A DNA stretch of 64,000 bases from Streptomyces sp. MP131-18 (GTDB lineage: Bacteria; Actinomycetota; Actinomycetes; Streptomycetales; Streptomycetaceae), in NCBI RefSeq assembly GCF_001984575.1, contig NZ_LZNS01000001.1:4717553-4781552 (forward strand). The letters run 5' to 3'. This document shows, piece after piece, positions 49,875-56,475 of this stretch; position 1 is the stretch's first letter; each line of letters opens with the position of its first letter. A program made the translations under genes and the position numbers. Below the pieces are notes generated by a model, which had not been told where the DNA came from, ran no database searches, and was given only the letters and a program-made list of their open reading frames with translations.

Positions 49875-50440
49875 GCGTGCTCCCGGCCCGGCTCCGCGGG
49901 CCGCCCGGCGTCGGGGGAGTAGCGGGCCGCGGAGGAGAGCAACTGGAGACCGAGGCGCAGCCGGCGGCGGGCCTCGGCCTCGCTGATGCCGAGACGCTCC
50001 GCCATCTGCCGGCAGTCCTGGCGCTGGAACCTGGTGAGTTCGAGTGCGTCGCGCAGCGGGGCGGGCATCGCGGTGACGATGTAGTCGGCGCGGGCCGCGG
50101 TGGAGGCTGCGCGCACCAGCTCGGCCTGCTCGGCCGGGCTCGCGCCGCTGGGCCCCGGCCTGCGGCGCAGCCGGTCGACGGCCAGGCGGTGGGCCGCGGC
50201 GGCGATCCAGGAGCGCATCGGACCCTTGTCCGGGTCGAAGTCGTGCGGCGACTGCCAGATGAGGGAGAAGACCTCGCGGGTCACCTCGCCGGTGTCGGCC
50301 TCGTCGTCGAGCACGCGCCGGGCCGTTCCGTAGGCGAGGGACGCGAACCGGTCGTACAGCTCGGCGAGCGCCGCGGCCTCGCCGCGCCGGAGCCGCTGCC
50401 GCATGCTCCGGTCCCAGTGGGGCGGCGTCTCGTGCGCCAT
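49871..50440 (-). CDS. ECF-type RNA polymerase sigma factor
   Basis: A 189-residue sigma factor. Region 2 is RRGEAAALAELYDRFASLAYGTARRVLDDEADTGEVTREVFSLIWQSPHDFDPDKGPMRSWIAAAAHRLAVDRLRRR; region 4 is MPAPLRDALELTRFQRQDCRQMAERLGISEAEARRRLRLGLQLLSS. Both match group 4 sigma. It is followed by its anti-sigma gene, and divergent from a STAS antagonist gene. ATG at 50440 follows GGAGGCGGG; a second ATG at 50452 is in frame. Promoters it reads are not identifiable here. Confidence 0.87.
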   Translation of the reverse strand: MAHETPPHWDRSMRQRLRRGEAAALAELYDRFASLAYGTARRVLDDEADTGEVTREVFSLIWQSPHDFDPDKGPMRSWIAAAAHRLAVDRLRRRPGPSGASPAEQAELVRAASTAARADYIVTAMPAPLRDALELTRFQRQDCRQMAERLGISEAEARRRLRLGLQLLSSAARYSPDAGRPAEPGREHA

Positions 50441-50660
50441 CCCGCCTCCCATCCCCGCCTCGCGTCCGCTGCGGACAACCTTCGGCCCCGTGCGTACGTC
50501 AAATGTAGTGTGCGGTGCTGTTCGTGCGCGCCCCCGCACATGAATCGGCGCCCGGGGCGGCGGGGACGAGTGACGGCCGCAAAAGTGGGCAGGGCGCAGA
50601 GAAGGAACGTATGAGCGGGACAGCCGAGCAGGAGCCGAGCAGGAGAGGGGCCGCGGGGAC

Positions 50661-51035
50661 GTGGCGTTGAAAGTGCGGGCGGAGCAGCGGGGGGAGTGGA
50701 CCGTGCTGCGGGTCGTCGGCGAGCTGGACATGGCGGCCTCGCCGACCGTGCGCCAGCATGTGCACGACGCGGTGGCCGACGGCCGCAGGCAGGTGGTGCT
50801 CGATCTGTCCGAGGTGCTGTTCTGCGACTCCAGCGGGGTGGGCGTGATGGTGGCCGCGCGCCGGCTCATGCGCTCGTGCGCCGGTGAGCTGCGCCTGATC
50901 CTGCCGGCGCGCGGCGCGGCGGACGGCTCGCACGTCAACCGCGTGCTCGCCGCGCTCGGGGTACGGCGTCTTTTCGACTGCTACGCCGATCTGGAGGCCG
51001 CCACCAGCGACGCAGGGGCGCCCCTGACGGCATGA
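50661..51035 (+). CDS. STAS-domain anti-anti-sigma factor
   Basis: A 124-residue protein of the SpoIIAA/RsbV/BldG class. LRVVGELDMAASPTVRQHVHDAV and VVLDLSEVLFCDSSGVGVMVAARRLMRSC are the strands around the phosphorylatable serine; the DSSG serine matches the regulatory site. It should bind a GHKL anti-sigma kinase when unphosphorylated. The adjacent genes encode a GHKL ATPase and a sigma/anti-sigma pair, so the four probably interact. GTG at 50661 follows GAGAGGGG at a workable distance. Confidence 0.88.
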   Translation: MALKVRAEQRGEWTVLRVVGELDMAASPTVRQHVHDAVADGRRQVVLDLSEVLFCDSSGVGVMVAARRLMRSCAGELRLILPARGAADGSHVNRVLAALGVRRLFDCYADLEAATSDAGAPLTA

Positions 51036-51233
51036 GCCGCAGGTCGGACCGCTTCTCGACGGTGTTCGATCGGCACGCCGAGCGGTCGCACAGTTTGCAG
51101 ATTGCTTACTCCTTTGCGCCGGAATATTCCTGAAGCACTTGTTGTCCGACTCGCCCGTCAATCATGCTGTGATGAGCCGGGGTTGTGCCTCGGTGTGAGG
51201 GGATTTGTCCGCCCGGTTCGGATGGTGTGAACG

Positions 51234-51710
51234 GTGCAGGAGCTGGAGAAGCAGTTGGAGGTCGCCCCCGAGCCCGCGGAGGTGGGCCGGGCCCGCCGGT
51301 GGGTACGGGCGCAGCTGGAGCGCGGCCAGGCCGCTCCGGCCTGCCCCGACGAGGCGCAGCAGGACACGCTCGTGCTGCTGGTGTCCGAGCTGGTGACGAA
51401 CGCGGTGGTGCACACCGGCCGGCCGGCCGTGCTCCGGCTGACCGCGTGCGGACGGCGCCCCGGGCGGAACGTTCCGGTGCGCCTGGAGGTGGTGGACGAC
51501 AGCAGCAGGGCGCCGCGCCCCAGACGGGCGGAGGGCGAGGACACCGGCGGCCGCGGTCTTGAGCTGATCGACGTGCTGGCCGACCGCTGGGGCTGGCAGG
51601 CCGAGGGGCGGGGGAAACGGGTCTGGTGCGAGCTGGACTGTGCGTCCGCGGGGCCGCCGGTGGCCGAGTCGCGGGCCGAGGCGGGCGTCCAGGTACCGGC
51701 CGGGTATTGA
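51234..51710 (+). CDS. RsbW/GHKL-type ATP-binding protein (serine kinase-like)
   Basis: A 158-residue protein of the HATPase_c_2 family. LLVSELVTNAVVHTGRPAVLRL is the N-box (Glu-Leu-x-x-Asn), VRLEVVDDSSRAP has the Asp of the G1 box, and GGRGLELIDVLADRWGW is the lid. These proteins phosphorylate STAS partners and some bind sigma factors; Streptomyces has dozens. It lies 198 bases after the STAS gene, with its own lower-GC leader. GTG at 51234 was chosen; no strong ribosome site. Partner is probably the STAS protein, by position only. Confidence 0.82.
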   Translation: MQELEKQLEVAPEPAEVGRARRWVRAQLERGQAAPACPDEAQQDTLVLLVSELVTNAVVHTGRPAVLRLTACGRRPGRNVPVRLEVVDDSSRAPRPRRAEGEDTGGRGLELIDVLADRWGWQAEGRGKRVWCELDCASAGPPVAESRAEAGVQVPAGY

Positions 51711-51840
51711 CGGTGCGTGCCGCCCTGCTCACCCTGGGGGAAGTGCGCCGTTCCGGTCCTCGGAGGCGGGGCCGGGCGGGGCCGGGGTGATGCGTGGCGA
51801 GGGGACGTCGAGGCGTCGGCTCGGCGAGTGCGGATCACCC

Positions 51841-51865
51841 GCCCCTCCCCCGCCCGGGGAGGGGC
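51841..51865. terminator. Hairpin between ATPase and flavoprotein genes
   Basis: GCCCCTCCCC (51841-51850) pairs perfectly with 51856-51865 across a five-base loop in the gap between convergent genes. No U-tract. Confidence 0.65.
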
Positions 51866-51883
51866 GCCACCGCGGGGGCGCGG

Positions 51884-53026
51884 TCAGGCCCCGCGGGTGA
51901 TGGCCGCCGCGATGCGCGGGGCGTCCCTGGCCAGCTCGCGCAGCATGCCGCTGATGGGGTTGGTGTAGCCGGTGAAGTAGAGCCGCGGCGCCGCCGGGTG
52001 GGTGTCGCGGCCGTGCACCAGCGGGCGGCCCCGGCCGTCGAGGACCCCGAGGTGGCCGACCAGCGGTTCGAGGCCGCGCCGGTAGCCCGTTGCCGCGATG
52101 ACGACCTCCGGGGTGATCGTCTCGCCGTTGGCCAGGAGCACCTTCTCGCCCTCGAAGGACTCGACCGCGCCGACCGGCTCCACCTGCCCCCGCCGCACCG
52201 CACGCACCAGGCCGGGGTCGAGCACGGGGATGGCGCCCTCCCGCACCCGCGAGTACAGGCCGGTGTCCGGGCGCGGCAGGCCGTGAGGCGTCAGGTCGGG
52301 CACCGTCCGCTCCAGCGGGCGGGCCAGCCGGTCCACCAGACGGACCGGCAGCCGCCGGCACAGGATGGCGCTCGCCTGGGAGGGCCAGCCGAGCGTGGCG
52401 CGGCGCAGGATGTGCGGAGCGGTCCTGACGGCCAGGCGCACCCGGCCCGCGCCGCCCGTGGCCAGGTCGGTGGCTATCTCGGCGCCGGTGTTGCCGATCC
52501 CGACGACCAGCACGTCCCTGTCCTGCCAGGGGCCGGGCGTGCGGTAGGCATGCGCGTGCAGCAGTTCGCCGGTGAACGTGTCGCGGCCGGGCCAGTCCGG
52601 CAGCCGCGGCGTGTGGTTGAAGCCCGTCGCGACCACCACGGCCGACGCGTGCAGGCGGCGTCCCCCGTTCGCGTGCAGCACCCAGTCGCCGTCGGGCGCG
52701 GGCCGGTCCACGCGCGCCACCTCCACGCCCGCGGCCAGGTCGATCCGGTGGTACCGCGCGTACGCCTCCAGGTAGCGGACGAAGTCGTCGCGCCGCACCC
52801 AGCGGCCCGCGGACCTGGGGATCGGCAGGCCCGGCAGGGACGACCAGCGCCGGGTGGTGTGCAGCCGCAGCCGGTCGTAGTGCGCGCGCCACGAGGCGGC
52901 CACGTCGTCCGACTTGTCGAGCACGACGGCCTTGACCCCGCGGTCGGCGAGCGCGGCCGCGGTGGCGAGCCCGCCGGGTCCGGCTCCGATGATGTGCACA
53001 GGCGGCGTGGGCATGTCCATGAGCAT
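51884..53026 (-). CDS. FAD/NAD(P)-dependent flavin monooxygenase-like oxidoreductase
   Basis: A 380-residue soluble flavoprotein. FAD-binding GAGPGGLATAAALADRG lies near residues 14-30, the second dinucleotide (NADPH) motif is VVGIGNTGAEIATDLATGG near 175, and AATGYRRGLEPLVGHLG is the ATG motif of the FMO/TrkA-like group. The C-terminal part ends SGMLRELARDAPRIAAAI. Substrate unknown. The start has three in-frame ATGs (53026, 53020, 53014), the first taken. It lies between a sigma-signalling block and a TetR gene on the same strand as tetR. Confidence 0.8.
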   Translation of the reverse strand: MLMDMPTPPVHIIGAGPGGLATAAALADRGVKAVVLDKSDDVAASWRAHYDRLRLHTTRRWSSLPGLPIPRSAGRWVRRDDFVRYLEAYARYHRIDLAAGVEVARVDRPAPDGDWVLHANGGRRLHASAVVVATGFNHTPRLPDWPGRDTFTGELLHAHAYRTPGPWQDRDVLVVGIGNTGAEIATDLATGGAGRVRLAVRTAPHILRRATLGWPSQASAILCRRLPVRLVDRLARPLERTVPDLTPHGLPRPDTGLYSRVREGAIPVLDPGLVRAVRRGQVEPVGAVESFEGEKVLLANGETITPEVVIAATGYRRGLEPLVGHLGVLDGRGRPLVHGRDTHPAAPRLYFTGYTNPISGMLRELARDAPRIAAAITRGA

Positions 53027-53119
53027 ACGCAGACGGCCCGCCGCCCCGGCAGGGGTGGCGGGCCGTGGAGGGCGCGGGGGCCGTCCCGGGACAGGGACCG
53101 GGCGGCGGCGCCCGTTCCC

Positions 53120-53770
53120 TCACTTCGTGGGCTTGCGTCCGGTGACGCCCAGGTGCACCAGCAGGGTCAGCGTCGGCTTCAGGTCGGCCTGCTTGGCACC
53201 CAGCGCCTGGAGGCTCTTGGGCTGCGAGGAGACCGCGGCCAGCATGGTGACCAGCGAACCCGCCAGCGCCGCGGCCGAGGGGCCCTGGTCAGCGGCCCGG
53301 CCCTTGGCCCGCGCGCTCTCGATGGATTCGGTCAGTGGTTTGACGACTGCACCCTGCACGCGGGTTCTGATCCGCACGAAACGCCGGTCACCCTCGGCCG
53401 CGCCCAGGTCGATGACCCGAAGGATGGCGTCGTGTTTGCGCCAGAAGGCGAGAAAGCCCTCGACCAGCTCTTCCGCGGTCTGCCGACCCGCCCTGCCGGA
53501 CCAGGAACGGCCCGCGACGAGCTCGGAAAGGCCGGCGCTCTCGCGCACTGCCCCCTCCGCGATCTCCAGGACCGCGGCTTCCACGTCGGGGAAATACTGA
53601 TAGAAAGTCGCAGGTGAGGTGCCTGCTTTACGGGCCACGTCAATGACCCTGACATCCCGGTAGGGAGAAGTCCCCAGCATTTTGCCGAGGCAGTCGAGGA
53701 GTTTCTGCCGCGTCGCCTGCCCGCGTCGGCCGGCGACCCGGCCGTCGACGGTTGTCACCTGTCCTGTCAT
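53120..53770 (-). CDS. TetR-family regulator upstream of afsK
   Basis: A 216-residue regulator. HTH at about residues 18-65 (ATRQKLLDCLGKMLGTSPYRDVRVIDVARKAGTSPATFYQYFPDVEAAVLEIAE). The ligand domain is all-helical with EELVEGFLAFWRKHDAILRVIDLGAAEGDRRFVRIRTRV. S. coelicolor has a TetR gene, SCO4421 as I recall, in the same place beside afsK. GCGAT-TTG-ATCGC (53802-53814) in the gap is a possible operator. Target and ligand unknown. Confidence 0.83.
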   Translation of the reverse strand: MTGQVTTVDGRVAGRRGQATRQKLLDCLGKMLGTSPYRDVRVIDVARKAGTSPATFYQYFPDVEAAVLEIAEGAVRESAGLSELVAGRSWSGRAGRQTAEELVEGFLAFWRKHDAILRVIDLGAAEGDRRFVRIRTRVQGAVVKPLTESIESARAKGRAADQGPSAAALAGSLVTMLAAVSSQPKSLQALGAKQADLKPTLTLLVHLGVTGRKPTK

Positions 53771-53998
53771 GCCAGTCAGCTTATCGACGCGTGATCTAGG
53801 CGCGATTTGATCGCATCCGATCGGGGGGTAGCCGCTTGACCGGCGCGGACCGTTCCCGACATTTCCCTCAATCCAGGCCCCGGGTTCGCCACTGTCGTAG
53901 GCGGGGGGAAGAATCGACGCGTAGGTCCGCCGAGCGCGCGGCAATGAGATGCTGCACGGGGCGGTCGAGGAGCGCCCGTACGGGGAGGTGTCAAGCAC

Positions 53999-56350
53999 AT
54001 GGTGGAGCAGCTGACGCAGCACGATCCGCGCCGGATCGGGCCGTTCGAGGTGCTCGGCCGGCTCGGCGCCGGGGGCATGGGTCTGGTGTATTTGGCCCGT
54101 TCGGCGTCCGGCCGCAGGGTCGCGATCAAAACGGTGCGCAGTGAGCTGGCCGAGGATCAGCTGTTCCGCGTCCGCTTCACGCGCGAGGTCGAGGCCGCCC
54201 GCGCGGTCAGCGGCTTCTACACCGCGGCCGTCGTCGACGCCGACCCCAGGGCCGCCGTGCCCTGGCTCGCCACCGCCTATGTGCCGGCGCCCTCCATGGA
54301 AGAGATCGTCACCGAGAGCGGTCCGCTCCCGCCGCAGGGCGTGCGCTGGCTGGCCGCCGGTATCGCCGAGGCGCTCCAGTCCATCCACGGCGCGGGCCTG
54401 GTGCACCGGGACCTCAAGCCGTCCAACGTGCTCGTGGTCGAGGACGGGCCGCGCGTCATCGACTTCGGCATCGCCTCCGGGGTGTCCAACACCCGCCTGA
54501 CCATGACCAACGTCGCGGTCGGCACGCCCGCCTACATGTCGCCCGAGCAGGCCAGGGACTCCCGCAGCGTCAACGGGGCGAGCGACGTCTTCTCCCTGGC
54601 CTCCACCCTCGTCTTCGCCGCCACCGGCCACCCCCCTTACCACGGGGCCAACCCGGTGGAGACCGTCTTCATGCTGCTGCGCGAGCGGCCCGACCTCAGC
54701 GGGCTGCCGGACGAGCTGCGGCCGATGATCGAGTCGCTCATGGTGCACAAGCCGGAGGACCGGCCCACGCCCGCCGACCTCCAGGCGCAGCTGGCCCCCC
54801 ACCTGTTCGCGGCGAGCGACGACAGCGGCAGCGCCTCGGCCTGGCTGCCGCCCGGCGCGGTCGCGCTCATCGAGTCGCGCCGCGGGCGCGCCCCGCAGAC
54901 GCCCGCCCCGGCGCCCGACGTGCAGCCGGCCGCCGTCTCGGCGCCCTCCGCCGCCCCGAGCGCACCACCGCCCATGCCGCCCGCTCCGCCCTCGATGCCG
55001 CCGTCGATGCCCGCGCCCCCGCCGCCCGCGGCCGAGGACCCGGTGCGGCTGCCGGGCTCCGGCATGCCCGTCGGCCCGGGGCCGCACCGCGGGGAGCCGC
55101 CCGCGCCGGGCGACCACCTCGTGCCGCACTCGCCGGACTGGGCGCGCCCGCCCACCGGCGCCGCCGCCTCCGCCATCGCCAGCCCCTCCACCGCGCACCC
55201 GGGCCAGCGGGGGCACACCGCCGATCCGGCGCGCTGGCGGCCGTGGCGCTTCCGTATGAACAACGACCTGTGGGGCTCGCCCGTCGTCCGCGACGGGCTG
55301 CTGTACGTCACCTCCTTCGAGGTGCACGCCCTGGACGTGGCCAGCGGGCGGCGGCAGTTCAAGACCCGGGAGGTCGCCTGGTCCATGGCGGTCACCGGCG
55401 GCCGGGTGCTGGCCTCCGACGGCCCGAGCCTGTACGCGCTCGACGCCACCGACGGCTCCGACCGCTGGCGGATTCCCACCGACACCTGGATCTACGCGCT
55501 GCGCGCCGAGCGCGGCACCGTCGTCACCGCGACGCGCGGCGGCGGCGTGCAGGCGTGGGAGTCCGGCACCGGCGAGCAGCTGTGGGAGCTCTCGGGTGCC
55601 CAGGCCGACTTCGAGACGCACGACGCGGCGCCCGTGGTGCACGGCGGCGTCGTCTACGCCTGGGGCGAGGGCCAGCTGTTCGTGCTGGAGGCCCGCACCG
55701 GCGCCGAGCTGTGGCGCCACCCCGTCGGCGACACCTCGGTGACCGGCGGCGTTCCCGTGCGGGTCACGCCCACCGACGACGGCCTCGTGCTCGTGTGCGC
55801 GGGCTCGCGCGTGCTGGCGCTCGACGCCGCGAGCGGCGCGGAGCGCTGGCGGTTCGACGCGCCCGCGGCGATCCTGTGTCCGGCCACGTACCAGTCGCCG
55901 AACACCCGTTCCGCGGGCGTGTACTTCACCGACTACCTCGGCACGGTGTACGCGCTGGACGTGGCCACCGGCGACGACCGGTGGCGGATCGCCACCGAGG
56001 CCAGGCAGTCCGTGGAGCCGGTGGTGGTCGCGGACGGCATGGTGCACCTCGGCGGCGGCAGCGCGATGTACACGCTGGACGCGGTCAGCGGCACGCCGCG
56101 CTGGCGGTTCGCCGCGGGCGACACGATCGTCGGCTCCCCGGTCGTCACCCGGGGGCGGCTGCACTTCGGCTCCGAGGATCACTGCCTCTACACGCTGGAC
56201 GCGGTCAGCGGGCGGCTGAGCTGGAAGCTGGAGACGGGCGGCGCCATCACCGGCACCCCGGCCGCCGAGGGCGGCATGGTCTTCGCGTGCAGCAAGGACC
56301 ACTGCGTGTACGCCCTCGACGCGGCCCGCGGCACCCGCCAGTCCGCATAG
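53999..56350 (+). CDS. afsK: Ser/Thr protein kinase AfsK with PQQ-like propeller
   Basis: A 783-residue kinase that phosphorylates AfsR and affects antibiotic production and hyphal growth in S. coelicolor. Catalytic domain residues 14-275: GAGGMG (24-29), VAIK Lys44, HRDLKPSN with Asp138, DFG 155-157, and activation-loop NTRLTMTN. Thr168 aligns with the known autophosphorylation site of S. coelicolor AfsK. A Pro/Ala-rich linker (about 300-415) leads to a C-terminal propeller of PQQ repeats (LYALDATDGSDRWRIPT, VYALDVATGDDRWRI, LYTLDAVSGRLSWKLET). There is no membrane helix. GGGGAGG lies before ATG 53999. Confidence 0.92.
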   Translation: MVEQLTQHDPRRIGPFEVLGRLGAGGMGLVYLARSASGRRVAIKTVRSELAEDQLFRVRFTREVEAARAVSGFYTAAVVDADPRAAVPWLATAYVPAPSMEEIVTESGPLPPQGVRWLAAGIAEALQSIHGAGLVHRDLKPSNVLVVEDGPRVIDFGIASGVSNTRLTMTNVAVGTPAYMSPEQARDSRSVNGASDVFSLASTLVFAATGHPPYHGANPVETVFMLLRERPDLSGLPDELRPMIESLMVHKPEDRPTPADLQAQLAPHLFAASDDSGSASAWLPPGAVALIESRRGRAPQTPAPAPDVQPAAVSAPSAAPSAPPPMPPAPPSMPPSMPAPPPPAAEDPVRLPGSGMPVGPGPHRGEPPAPGDHLVPHSPDWARPPTGAAASAIASPSTAHPGQRGHTADPARWRPWRFRMNNDLWGSPVVRDGLLYVTSFEVHALDVASGRRQFKTREVAWSMAVTGGRVLASDGPSLYALDATDGSDRWRIPTDTWIYALRAERGTVVTATRGGGVQAWESGTGEQLWELSGAQADFETHDAAPVVHGGVVYAWGEGQLFVLEARTGAELWRHPVGDTSVTGGVPVRVTPTDDGLVLVCAGSRVLALDAASGAERWRFDAPAAILCPATYQSPNTRSAGVYFTDYLGTVYALDVATGDDRWRIATEARQSVEPVVVADGMVHLGGGSAMYTLDAVSGTPRWRFAAGDTIVGSPVVTRGRLHFGSEDHCLYTLDAVSGRLSWKLETGGAITGTPAAEGGMVFACSKDHCVYALDAARGTRQSA

Positions 56351-56475
56351 GCCCGGGCCCGCCGGAGGAGCGACCGGCTCCACCGGCCGTGCCGCGGTCC
56401 GGGCGTCGGCCGGCACCGGGGAAACGCCGCGCCGCCGTTGGCGCGGGCGGCGGACTTCACCGTCGAACCGACCGT
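56351..56475. other. Short gap between convergent afsK and afsR genes
   Basis: Only 125 bases, with GC-rich inverted repeats (CCGGCCG near 56383 with CGGCCGG near 56408) that could end both transcripts. It is too short for afsS (63 codons in S. coelicolor) and holds no frame resembling it. Confidence 0.55.
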
